Source of the DNA: Legionellales bacterium UBA4722
GTDB taxonomy: Bacteria > Pseudomonadota > Gammaproteobacteria > DSM-16500
NCBI GenBank assembly: GCA_002404295.1
Contig: DHJK01000094.1
Span: forward strand, 1-13,285
Reading direction: 5' to 3'
DNA: 13,285 bases
Shown here: positions 1 to 6,055 of the stretch, one piece after another
Layout: each line of letters opens with the position of its first letter
How positions within the stretch are numbered: position 1 is the first letter of the stretch
Made by a program: the position numbers and the translations under genes
Notes under the pieces: model-generated
The model's input: the letters and a program-made list of their open reading frames with translations, nothing else
Databases searched by the model: none
What the model was told of the DNA's origin: nothing

Positions 1-123
1 GCATTGCGTAAAAATCAAATTGCTTGTTCAAAACAAAATTAAAGCGTTTCTTAATTTACCTGAGTCATATATCAAAAAGCAGTTTTTTAATACATCGTAT
101 ATTTTTTCTTGTCCATTTAATGA

Positions 124-1164
124 TTATCTTTTATTAATGACTGATTCGATAGTTTTAATTTTTTGTATTGTTTCATCAAAATCGGGTGCTTCACCAAAAA
201 ACATGATGCTCATTTTTGCATGATCTTGTCTTAATTGATCTATAAAAGCATCATTTGGGTAGAGGCGTAGGCTGCCTATTACAGCTTCATCATATTTGGC
301 TTTGTTTGATGGAAAATAAGTACTTTTATTGCGAACGACATCTTTTAATAAGCCATCGTCTTGGAGTGCATCCTTAGTTAAATTGTGTTTATCAAGCATT
401 ACAACATCATAGTAGTGACGAAACATACGTGTATTGATTGGCTTGCTGGGGTCGCGATGGTATTCAGCATGAAGTAGAGTGACTTTTTCCCAGAATGTGC
501 GTTTGGCGGTTAATGCGGTCACCGTTATTTCAGGTGGTGATTCAAATAGTGCCGGTAAAAGTTCTTGCACATAGGGGCATATCATTTTTTTCTCGCATGG
601 ATTAATGTCGCCACGTGCTCCAAATTCGAGTTTAACTGCTGATTCAATATAGTCTTCTCCTGAATTTTCAATAGTAGCTGGATAATAAAAAAATAGACTT
701 AAATTGCCTTTATCATCTTTTTCTGGTTCAAGCTTCCACTCAGTATCGCTGAAGTATTCTGATAAGTGTTTTTTAAAATATTCGAGTAGCATTGGCTTAA
801 TTTCGTTATATATTTTTTCTTCAAATTGCGTGGTTAGTTGTTGAAGGCGATTGTCGCGTTGACTTCTGCTTGTCGCATTTGCGGGATCATTGTCGCTGTT
901 GATACCAATATACTCTTTTGAAAGTGTCAGGTCGATGTCTTCCGAAAACCGATCAATCATTCCGTAACATTTGGAAAGCGATGTGCCACCTTTAAATATG
1001 ACGTGATTTGATAGCTTGTCGTTTGAGAAAATTCGATCGAGCGTCCAGCATACCCAGAAATCTTTTTCAATAATCAGACGATTACTGATGATTTTCGATC
1101 TTGCGGCAGCTTCTCGGAAATACTGTCCTCTCTCATCTTTGCTTGCTTGTAATAGTTCTTTCAT
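124..1164 (-). CDS. AbiEii/AbiGii-family nucleotidyltransferase (type IV TA toxin)
   Basis: This is a 346-aa protein of the AbiEii nucleotidyltransferase family (formerly DUF1814). These act in the cytoplasm as toxins, transferring nucleotides to RNA targets, and give abortive phage resistance. Visible motifs are GGTSLSK at residues 59-65 and RFSEDIDL at 72-79 with the metal-binding pair D76/D78. KLEFGARG (178-185), KRTFWEK (221-227) and RHYYDVVML (249-257) are further conserved blocks, so all catalytic elements look present. The ATG lies inside the 3' end of the antitoxin gene (32-nt overlap) with AAGG about 8 nt upstream, so translation is probably coupled. I see no truncation. The family call is firm. 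The toxin role is inferred from the pair arrangement, and the molecular target is unknown. Confidence 0.9.
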   Translation of the reverse strand: MKELLQASKDERGQYFREAAARSKIISNRLIIEKDFWVCWTLDRIFSNDKLSNHVIFKGGTSLSKCYGMIDRFSEDIDLTLSKEYIGINSDNDPANATSRSQRDNRLQQLTTQFEEKIYNEIKPMLLEYFKKHLSEYFSDTEWKLEPEKDDKGNLSLFFYYPATIENSGEDYIESAVKLEFGARGDINPCEKKMICPYVQELLPALFESPPEITVTALTAKRTFWEKVTLLHAEYHRDPSKPINTRMFRHYYDVVMLDKHNLTKDALQDDGLLKDVVRNKSTYFPSNKAKYDEAVIGSLRLYPNDAFIDQLRQDHAKMSIMFFGEAPDFDETIQKIKTIESVINKR

Positions 1165-1765
1165 TTTCTGACCTTATTATTTGTAAAATATACGGAATCA
1201 TCCAGTAGGGGAGTTGTTTCAAGTTGTTTTTGAGTTGCGATTTATCTCTTTGAGACAAGATCAGTCCGCATTTTTTAAGCATGTGATCGGTTATGTGTCC
1301 GTTACCTATATGATGTAGCGCATTAATAACTTTGGCCGTATTAGTGCTCCATGGGTTTTTATTTAGGAATCTTGAATGAGTAAGTGTCATTGCGTAATTA
1401 AAGACTTTTTTCTTTGTGGTGCGTCCAGAAGTAAGATAGTCAGATTTTGCAGGTACTTGCGTATCAAGCCCCAATTGATTGGCAAGCTGTGCTCCACTGG
1501 GTTGTATAATATCGCCTGAGCGTGTTGCGATTGCAGAAGCGATAGCGTCAGGGTCGGCAGTGAGGGTGCCAAGCTTTGCGTGTTGCGCCGGGAAGTCATA
1601 GATGCCATATCCGATTCTGCGGATAATGCTTTTTTTGGCTAGTCGATAGAGAATAGAGCCTATCGTGTTTCGTTGGGCAATATCAATAAAATCTTTGGCA
1701 GTAAAAACCCACCCGCGCTGTTTGGCGCGTATTCGTCTGAGAATAAGGCTTGCTGCTGGTTTCAT
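1133..1765 (-). CDS. AbiEi-like antitoxin, DUF6088 family
   Basis: This is a 210-aa protein resembling the DUF6088/AbiEi antitoxins that precede AbiEii toxins. The N-terminal ~60 residues look like a winged helix: ITAKDF-type start, then IGSILYRLAKKSIIRRIG, and the characteristic GIYDFP at about 53-58. A middle segment contains IQPSGAQLANQLGL and YLTSGRT, usual for this family. Such antitoxins oppose the nucleotidyltransferase indirectly and repress their own operon. The ATG has a good AGGTGA site 5 nt upstream. It is the first gene of a two-gene operon, and its stop lies 32 nt inside the toxin gene. A 33-bp interrupted palindrome about 65-100 nt upstream is a candidate operator. The family assignment rests on recognition of these motifs only. 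Confidence 0.82.
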   Translation of the reverse strand: MKPAASLILRRIRAKQRGWVFTAKDFIDIAQRNTIGSILYRLAKKSIIRRIGYGIYDFPAQHAKLGTLTADPDAIASAIATRSGDIIQPSGAQLANQLGLDTQVPAKSDYLTSGRTTKKKVFNYAMTLTHSRFLNKNPWSTNTAKVINALHHIGNGHITDHMLKKCGLILSQRDKSQLKNNLKQLPYWMIPYILQIIRSENERTITSKQR

Positions 1766-1830
1766 ATATCACCTATGAAATACATTTATGTGAAAAGTAT
1801 TGCATGTAAATTCAATTAAAAGTATAAAAT

Positions 1831-1863
1831 TATAGTATATACAATATGTTATAAAATACTATA
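1831..1863. promoter_or_regulatory. Interrupted palindrome upstream of the antitoxin gene
   Basis: TATAGTAT (1831-1838) and ATACTATA (1856-1863) form perfect 8-bp arms around a 17-nt AT-rich spacer, in the likely promoter region of the minus-strand AbiE-like operon. AbiEi antitoxins are known to bind inverted repeats in their own promoter, so this may be the operator. The region is so AT-rich that chance is a real alternative. Confidence 0.3.
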
Positions 1864-1869
1864 TAAAAT

Positions 1870-1897
1870 AGTGCCTATTGATATTATAGCAGGCACT
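1870..1897. repeat. Small hairpin (7-bp arms)
   Basis: AGTGCCT (1870-1876) pairs with AGGCACT (1891-1897) across a 14-nt loop, in the gene-free stretch between the two minus-strand gene groups. It could act as a weak terminator for the upstream minus-strand small genes, but no T-run follows. It is otherwise unexplained. Confidence 0.3.
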
Positions 1898-1975
1898 TAA
1901 AAGGTTTCAATGGCTATAACGCCTTTATTCTTTAATGTTGACTCGTCCATTCATCTTTGGGATTGTGAGCAAGTG

Positions 1976-2000
1976 TGCCGATATGTATAACATACCGGCA
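1976..2000. repeat. Imperfect palindrome with 11-bp arms
   Basis: TGCCGATATGT (1976-1986) and ACATACCGGCA (1990-2000) pair with one mismatch around a 3-nt loop. It lies just downstream (minus sense) of the 67-aa and 33-aa reading frames. It could be a terminator-like hairpin for them or part of a decayed gene, since the minus strand stays open through here after an amber codon. Confidence 0.35.
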
Positions 2001-2017
2001 AGCTTGATGCGATTACG

Positions 2018-2119
2018 CTAGGCGCATTTATCCAGCAGTTCTAGCAGTATTTCTTGTATCCTGTTTTTTGTTTCCTGAGTCACAGTGTCTTCTAAAAATG
2101 CATAATTATAAAATTTCAT
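2018..2119 (-). CDS. Possible 33-aa ORF or gene remnant
   Basis: A 33-codon frame begins with ATG overlapping the last 14 nt of the upstream 67-aa gene and ends at an amber codon (2018-2020). Its product reads as an amphipathic helix (residues about 15-32 contain RIQEILLELLDKC). There is no clear ribosome binding site, so translation would depend on coupling. After the amber codon the same frame stays open for 30 more codons to a TAA at 1925-1927, so it may be a ~64-codon gene broken by one stop. I recognise no family. Confidence 0.25.
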   Translation of the reverse strand: MKFYNYAFLEDTVTQETKNRIQEILLELLDKCA

Positions 2120-2309
2120 TTGTTAAATTTTCACATGCATTTTTGGCTTTTTCTAGTATATCCTCCGCTACCCAAAAATAATTAAATATCGTTTCTGTTT
2201 TGTGCCCCACGATATCTGTGCTACTCGCGATTTTTAATAAGGCATCTAATTTTGCCAAAGAAGTAGTTAGCTCTTCAAAGCTGGGGTGCATTGCGAGTGG
2301 GGTTATCAT
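2106..2309 (-). CDS. Small hypothetical protein, 67 aa
   Basis: This is a short protein I do not recognise. It starts at an ATG with AAGGAA about 6 nt upstream, a credible ribosome binding site. The sequence looks wholly helical: a leucine/alanine-patterned helix at about 11-29 (FEELTTSLAKLDALLKIAS), then a second helix at about 40-65 containing FWVAEDILEKAKNACENL. There is no signal peptide or membrane segment. The overall pattern faintly recalls small DUF3077-type proteins, but this is not a firm match. It is divergent from the broken XRE regulator at 2462, and a perfect 12-bp inverted repeat lies between them. It may belong to the same decayed regulatory module. Confidence 0.5.
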   Translation of the reverse strand: MITPLAMHPSFEELTTSLAKLDALLKIASSTDIVGHKTETIFNYFWVAEDILEKAKNACENLTNEIL

Positions 2310-2393
2310 AAGTATTTCCTTAATGTGTTATTTCATTTGTAATATTTTTAACCATGCACTATAAAAGTTCGTCGCGTTGTTTTCATCTGTAGT

Positions 2394-2425
2394 ATTTTGG
2401 CATATGAAATCGAATATGCCAAAAT
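2394..2425. promoter_or_regulatory. Perfect 12-bp inverted repeat between divergent genes
   Basis: ATTTTGGCATAT (2394-2405) and ATATGCCAAAAT (2414-2425) are perfect inverted arms around an 8-nt spacer. The site sits between the minus-strand 67-aa gene and the plus-strand XRE remnant, about 36 nt before the latter. Position and symmetry suit an operator for the XRE protein. A transcribed hairpin is the alternative. Confidence 0.5.
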
Positions 2426-2461
2426 CGCATATTATTTAATGCCCAATAACTTTTTTGACAA

Positions 2462-2686
2462 GTGTTAGTTAGGTTGCTCGTTGCTACCCGCAAACGCATT
2501 GGTTTGACCTAGGCTGAGCTTGCCGAAAAGCTGGGAATAACCCAACCCGACATTTCAAAAATCGAGAGATTTGAACGAAAGATAGACGCGTTAGAACTGA
2601 TCGAGTGGTTTCAAGTTTTTTCACATGATAAGCATATTAAAGCAGATCAAATTTGGAAAAAAATATATGAAAATTATTGCGAGTAA
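2462..2686 (+). pseudogene. XRE-family HTH regulator interrupted by an amber codon
   Basis: The frame from a GTG at 2462 to TAA at 2684-2686 encodes a helix-turn-helix (HTH) domain of the XRE/Cro-cI type. It reads ATRKRIGLT, then an in-frame TAG (2510-2512), then AELAEKLGITQPDISKIERF and a C-terminal helix DALELIEWFQ. In this family the position of the stop is nearly always glutamine (LTQAELA), so a single CAG-to-TAG change explains the break. The stop falls within helix 2 and should abolish DNA binding. A TGA just upstream at 2456-2458 limits the frame, and no good ribosome binding site is visible. The N-terminus may also be damaged. Confidence 0.8.
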
Positions 2687-2773
2687 TTAGGGGCTGGTTA
2701 TTCTGCATGTTCGAAAATTCTTGATTAAATATTATCGGTTGACGGTAATATCGATATGCGATACCATTTGTAT

Positions 2774-3055
2774 ATGATAAGGTCTTTCAAGTGTAAAGAA
2801 ACTGAAAAGCTGTTTAATAGAAAGTTTATTAAAAAACTGCCGCCTGATCTACAGCGCGCAGCCTTGCGTAAGCTTAAGATATTAGACGCAGCAACTGTGT
2901 TGGAAACATTAAAAGTTCCGCCTGGAAACAGGCTTGAACTTTTAAAAGGCGATCGTATTGGTCAGCACAGTATTCGCCTCAACGCACAATGGCGGATCTG
3001 TTTTGTGTGGAGTAAAGGCAATGTGTTTGAAGTTGAAATTGTTGATTATCATTGA
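2774..3055 (+). CDS. higB: HigB toxin (RelE superfamily)
   Basis: This is a 93-aa HigB-type toxin of the RelE/ParE fold, of the kind that cleaves mRNA on translating ribosomes. I chose the ATG at 2774 because it gives the standard family start MIRSFKC; an in-frame ATG 18 nt earlier would add MRYHLY and has no better binding site. Family features are the N-terminal FKCKETEKLF, the central LPPDLQRAALRKL, the PPGNRLE loop (about 58-64) and the C-terminal strands SIRLNAQWRICF and VEIVDYH. Conserved basic and aromatic residues (R59-equivalent, H and R in the strands, terminal H) are kept, so it should be active. higA follows after 8 nt. A 96-bp near-copy of its 3' half lies at 6887-6982. Confidence 0.9.
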   Translation: MIRSFKCKETEKLFNRKFIKKLPPDLQRAALRKLKILDAATVLETLKVPPGNRLELLKGDRIGQHSIRLNAQWRICFVWSKGNVFEVEIVDYH

Positions 3056-3063
3056 GGTGAGTT

Positions 3064-3369
3064 ATGCCTAAAAAAATCTTATCCCCCATTCATCCTGGCG
3101 AGATATTATTAGAAGAATTTCTAAAACCAATGGGTATTTCTCAATATGGATTAGCGAAAGCTCTTCATGTCAGTCCTATACGGATCAGTGAGATTATTCA
3201 TGGGAAACGGTCAATAACAGCAGATACAGCTATCAGGCTGGGGCGCTATTTTAAAATGGAAGCTAGATTTTGGATGAATTTGCAGGCTTCATATGAGTTG
3301 GAAAAAGCGATGATAGAATCTCGTGATGAAATTTACCAAACAGTTCATCCTAAACGAGATGCGGCATAG
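3064..3369 (+). CDS. higA: HigA antitoxin (XRE family)
   Basis: This is a 101-aa antitoxin of the HigA family. It neutralises HigB and represses the higBA promoter. The family signature HPGEILLEEFLKPMGIS is at 10-26. The helix-turn-helix spans about 26-50 (GLAKALHVSPIRISEIIHGKR), and the C-terminal FWMNLQASYELE at 69-80 is also typical. It is preceded by GAGGTGA 5 nt before the ATG, overlapping the higB stop region. Toxin-first order is normal for higBA. The gene ends with TAG, and about 16 nt later the remnant of another toxin begins, suggesting a deletion joined two TA loci here. Confidence 0.92.
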   Translation: MPKKILSPIHPGEILLEEFLKPMGISQYGLAKALHVSPIRISEIIHGKRSITADTAIRLGRYFKMEARFWMNLQASYELEKAMIESRDEIYQTVHPKRDAA

Positions 3370-3385
3370 AATTTATAGGGTTTGC

Positions 3386-3436
3386 GAGTTGAAAAAAATG
3401 ATTGCCAATGGTGATTTATAGGTAGTGACGTTATGA
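3386..3436 (+). pseudogene. C-terminal remnant of a RelE-type toxin
   Basis: In the 63-nt gap before the next antitoxin, the plus strand reads ELKKMIANGDL, TAG (3419-3421), VVTL, TGA. This resembles the usual last residues of RelE toxins that pair with NadS/HigA2-type antitoxins (a helix, then ...ANGELIEV). The final TGA (3434-3436) overlaps the antitoxin ATG as ATGA, the normal toxin-antitoxin junction for this family. The body of the toxin is absent and replaced by higBA, and the tail itself carries an amber codon. The identification rests on about 15 codons plus position. Confidence 0.55.
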
Positions 3437-3792
3437 GCAGTACAAAAAAAGCGAAACATCCAAGCATATTAGAAACCGTGCACGAGACAGTCAAAGGCTT
3501 GTACGATGCTAATATCATCAATGCGACTACGATGAGAGAATTTGATGAGCTGTGTTTGCCTAAAATTAAAGAGCTATCGCCAAGACAGATTAAAAATATT
3601 CGTCTGCGAGAAAAAGTTAGCCAGCCCGTTTTTGCTAAATTTTTAAATACGACGCTGTCTACTGTAAGGCAATGGGAGCAGGGTGATAAACATCCACGAG
3701 GTACATCTTTGAGATTACTTAATCTTGTTGCTGAAAAGGGATTAAGAGTTCTTCTATCGAGCAGCTCTAATAATAAAGATATTGCTGCTTAG
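3433..3792 (+). CDS. Orphan NadS/HigA2-like XRE antitoxin
   Basis: This is a 119-aa protein with an N-terminal arm (residues 1-50, containing MREFDELCLPKIKELSP) that normally wraps the toxin. An XRE helix-turn-helix follows at about 53-95 (IRLREKVSQPVFAKFLNTTL and RQWEQGDKHPRGTSLRLL). The WEQG.K.P.G..LRLL pattern is characteristic of antitoxins paired with RelE-type toxins (NadS, HigA2). It is intact and its ATG overlaps the last stop of the toxin remnant just upstream. With its own toxin gone it may repress from an operator elsewhere, silence a related toxin encoded elsewhere in the genome, or be decaying. The palindromic element lies immediately downstream of its stop codon. Confidence 0.85.
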   Translation: MSSTKKAKHPSILETVHETVKGLYDANIINATTMREFDELCLPKIKELSPRQIKNIRLREKVSQPVFAKFLNTTLSTVRQWEQGDKHPRGTSLRLLNLVAEKGLRVLLSSSSNNKDIAA

Positions 3793-3793
3793 A

Positions 3794-3901
3794 AGTATCA
3801 ATTGGACTTTGGACAATCTCAGGCCCAATCGTGAACGCGCCCGAGCCCGCGCCCGCGCGCGTTCACGATTGGGCCTGAGGTTGTCCAAAGTCCAGTATCA
3901 A
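3794..3901. mobile_element. 92-bp palindromic element with 8-bp flanking duplication (MITE-like)
   Basis: Arms 3803-3840 and 3857-3894 are 38 bp each and complementary except for one base, around a 16-nt loop of nearly pure G+C (3841-3856). The element is flanked by the direct repeat AGTATCAA (3794-3801 and 3894-3901), which reads as a target-site duplication; its right copy shares one base with the arm. It begins directly after the stop codon of the orphan antitoxin and has no ORF, so it would be non-autonomous. Its base composition contrasts with the AT-rich surroundings. It sits between convergent genes, so when transcribed it would form a strong hairpin that could end transcription, although there is no U-tract. 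Confidence 0.7.
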
Positions 3902-3971
3902 AGATGATCGTAATATTGGTTATATTAAAAACTTAAGACTTAATCGTAGAAAAAATAAAGCCATCACCCGT

Positions 3972-5240
3972 TTATTTCTTTAGAGGTGCTGTGGATAATC
4001 GGGTGTCTTTGTTTTCTTTTATTTCAGGAGAAGCTTGCGTGGCTTTTTTTTCTTGTTTTTCAGAAGAAGATGACGTAGTTGCCTTTTTTTCTTGTTTTTT
4101 AGGAGAAAACAAATTATTAACTGAATGAACAAATTTATTTTTCTTAATGTTTTCATCATGATAATTACGTTTACCTTCATATTTAAAACGAGTGCCTAAT
4201 ATGCGTCTTTCGATAAAATAAGATAGACTTCCAGTAAATTTTTGCCAATAAAGAGAAGCAGTCGAACCGATTTTTTTTGTGTGTTCCTCAATGTTTGTTT
4301 TTAGTTCTTGAGTCGCATTAGGGCTCTTATTAATGCTTACTGCTTTTATAAGAAAATCATCACATAATGAATTCATTTCAGTAAGCGGGATCCCGCGCGT
4401 ACTCAACGCGAGGTCAGGAAAATTAAGCTGATTCGCAAACTCACTATTTGCGCGCTGTAAAAATGCAGCAGCAAGTATTAATCCATCATTATAAACTGCT
4501 TGTCCATTCGGCTCATTTTTAATTTTTTCTAACAATCTTATTACTTTTTCACCCTTTTCCATTATCTCTTTTATTGGTTTAAATGCGCGGTCGATATCAG
4601 CGGCTAGATTACTCTTATCATCATCAAGATTATTTATTATTTTTGTTGCCTCAAATAGGAGGGCAGTGCTTTCAGCAATTGCTGTATTCCAAGGAGTATT
4701 ATCAAGCTGTTGGCTTGTATTTTGTTGAGCGCACTGGAGCAAAAGGTCAAAATGGTTGTCTATTACATCTAATAAACGTGTTCGTTGATGTAGTTTATTG
4801 AGTTGGCGTTGCTCGTCTGCCCATTCCAAAGGTGCTTTTTCCAACTTGCGCCAACTTGCGAAAACATTTTGAAGGCCTTTAATGTTTTCCTGAAAAGTCT
4901 TAGCATTTGGCGACCCTTCAGCCATGTCCACCATAGCGTTGGCCTGTTCTTGAGCCGGTGATTGGTTTGCTTTTCTTTGAAATGCTACATCTTTGAAATT
5001 CGCTGCTTTAAACTCAGCATCTTGGAGCAGCTTATAGCTCTCGCTGATAATTCTGAATGTCTCATTGTATTCTTCTTGTTTTCCACTCGGCGCGTTATGT
5101 TTATCTGGGTGATATATCAAGGCTAGCTTATTATAAGCTTTTTTTATCACTTCAGCGCTAGGCTCAGGATTTTTTTCGGAATCCCATGTAAGTTTCAGAT
5201 TACCAAGGCACTGTCCATACGACATAGTATCAGTAGGCAT
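3972..5240 (-). CDS. J-domain (DnaJ-like) protein of unknown role, 422 aa
   Basis: The N-terminus is a J domain (about residues 8-76): VIKKAYNKLALIYHPDKH with the HPD tripeptide at 44-46, followed by helices ending in SESYKLLQDAEFK. J domains stimulate the ATPase of Hsp70/DnaK. There is no Gly/Phe linker or zinc finger, so this is not a general DnaJ. The remaining ~340 residues are helical and unrecognised. The tail is a lysine/serine-rich segment with a repeated SxKQEKKAT motif, encoded over T7-T8 tracts. I place the start at the ATG 5238-5240 because GGAGG (5249-5253) lies 8 nt before it; a longer TTG-start form would overlap that site. There is no signal peptide or clear membrane span. A secreted host-directed cochaperone is possible, but unproven. 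Confidence 0.85.
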   Translation of the reverse strand: MPTDTMSYGQCLGNLKLTWDSEKNPEPSAEVIKKAYNKLALIYHPDKHNAPSGKQEEYNETFRIISESYKLLQDAEFKAANFKDVAFQRKANQSPAQEQANAMVDMAEGSPNAKTFQENIKGLQNVFASWRKLEKAPLEWADEQRQLNKLHQRTRLLDVIDNHFDLLLQCAQQNTSQQLDNTPWNTAIAESTALLFEATKIINNLDDDKSNLAADIDRAFKPIKEIMEKGEKVIRLLEKIKNEPNGQAVYNDGLILAAAFLQRANSEFANQLNFPDLALSTRGIPLTEMNSLCDDFLIKAVSINKSPNATQELKTNIEEHTKKIGSTASLYWQKFTGSLSYFIERRILGTRFKYEGKRNYHDENIKKNKFVHSVNNLFSPKKQEKKATTSSSSEKQEKKATQASPEIKENKDTRLSTAPLKK

Positions 5241-5248
5241 CGCAATAT

Positions 5249-5253
5249 CCTCC
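5249..5253 (-). promoter_or_regulatory. Strong Shine-Dalgarno that fixes the J-domain gene start
   Basis: GGAGG on the minus strand, 8 nt before the ATG at 5240. It rules out the TTG at 5255 as the start, because the site would then be inside the coding sequence. Confidence 0.75.
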
Positions 5254-5301
5254 AATTAAATAAAAATGAAATTCGGCTTATCTTCAGTATAGCTGGGAAA
5301 A

Positions 5302-5472
5302 TTAAAAAAAGGGGGGGGTGAATAAATGATCTTTAACTAATTGAAAGTATTGAAAAGAAATATTAGTGCTTGCTAAATTTTGCCATTTTTTTACCGACTC
5401 ATATTGAATGGGCGCGTAATAACTGATGCGAGTGGCGTTAAGAAGAAGTATCAACCTTCTATTTAAGTACAT
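5302..5472 (-). CDS. Doubtful 56-aa ORF or remnant after the AbiEi-like gene
   Basis: This open frame starts at an ATG overlapping the last 14 nt of the AbiEi-like gene and ends in a C8/T7 tract. Its composition is protein-like in the middle (YESVKKWQNLASTNISFQYF) but there is no convincing binding site and I recognise no family. It may be the tail of a lost gene or chance. It fills most of the gap between the AbiE pair and the J-domain gene. Confidence 0.2.
   Translation of the reverse strand: MYLNRRLILLLNATRISYYAPIQYESVKKWQNLASTNISFQYFQLVKDHLFTPPFF
5304..5318. repeat. A7G8 homopolymer tract
   Basis: Seven A followed by eight G (plus strand), about 65-80 nt upstream of the J-domain gene start. 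This is within reach of its promoter and inside the last codons of the doubtful 56-aa frame. G tracts of this length are prone to slippage, so copy number may vary between cells. Confidence 0.6.
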
Positions 5473-6055
5473 CCAAACGAGTCTCAACCAATGTTCGTGT
5501 TCGCGGAGATTTTATTCGCTTAATGATATCGGCTGCTTTTTTGAAGTCGAATGTTGTTGGGAGCTCAATTTCGGGAAGCTGTTTAAATAGACGTGAGCGG
5601 GCAGCGGTTAGGTAGAAGGTATCTATGAGTGCTTTTTCTGGTGTTGCCATCTTTATTTGCCCTGCCATCTCAAAACCAAAAAAGAAATCAGCCTGGATGT
5701 GATGAATTGAAATGGTTGCAAAGGGGGTGGTGTATTGTTTTGTGCGTGCGAGGGATACGGCATAAATGATGTGTGGAATTTGTGAAATCATTCCGTGATA
5801 GAAAAGTGCGGTTTGTAATGAGACATAGCTTGGAAATGGCAGTGTTAAGTATTCTGGTAAAATGAGCGGATCTATTTGCATTGTGGTTGCCCATCGACCG
5901 CGCATTAAGCGGGCGAAGCGACCTGCTTTAGATAAGTTAACTAATATCTGATTTGCCTGTGCGATCGTAATGTTAAGACAGGCTGCGGCATCTCTGGTTT
6001 GGATGACAGGTTGTTTGAGATGTAATATTTTTTGTTCCGCATCAATTAGGCGCAT
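5459..6055 (-). CDS. AbiEi-family antitoxin-like protein (type IV TA)
   Basis: This is a 198-aa protein matching the AbiEi family. An N-terminal winged helix (1-55) has the pattern QTRDAAACLNITIAQANQIL, KAGRFARLMRGRW. The C-terminal domain has SLQTALFYHGMISQIP, the VSLARTKQY segment with TISIHHIQADFFFGFE, and MATPEKALIDTFYL, all typical. Its role is to counter the partner nucleotidyltransferase and to bind operator DNA. The ATG lies 14 nt inside the partner gene (ATGCGCCTAATTGA junction) with no clear Shine-Dalgarno, so translation is probably coupled. It is second in the operon, whereas the AbiEi-type gene of the other module in this window comes first. It looks complete. Confidence 0.88.
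   Translation of the reverse strand: MRLIDAEQKILHLKQPVIQTRDAAACLNITIAQANQILVNLSKAGRFARLMRGRWATTMQIDPLILPEYLTLPFPSYVSLQTALFYHGMISQIPHIIYAVSLARTKQYTTPFATISIHHIQADFFFGFEMAGQIKMATPEKALIDTFYLTAARSRLFKQLPEIELPTTFDFKKAADIIKRIKSPRTRTLVETRLDVLK

Noticed and set aside
20..223. Plus-strand 67-codon frame at the left end.
   Set aside because: It overlaps the firm nucleotidyltransferase gene on the other strand and has no family features.
2018..3421. Three gene remnants (2018, 2510, 3419) each interrupted by an in-frame TAG, suggesting amber recoding.
   Set aside because: higA, the orphan antitoxin and the second AbiEi-like gene end with TAG as their normal stop, so TAG is a working stop codon. Independent decay mutations explain the remnants.
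3794..3901. The palindrome as a CRISPR or rho-independent terminator.
   Set aside because: There is a single unit with no spacers, and no U-tract follows either arm. The flanking duplication fits a mobile element better.
3894..3980. Plus-strand open stretch with many Arg/Asn/Lys codons after the palindrome, resembling a transposase tail.
   Set aside because: Only about 28 codons, no start, no recognisable motif, and it runs into the end of the convergent J-domain gene.
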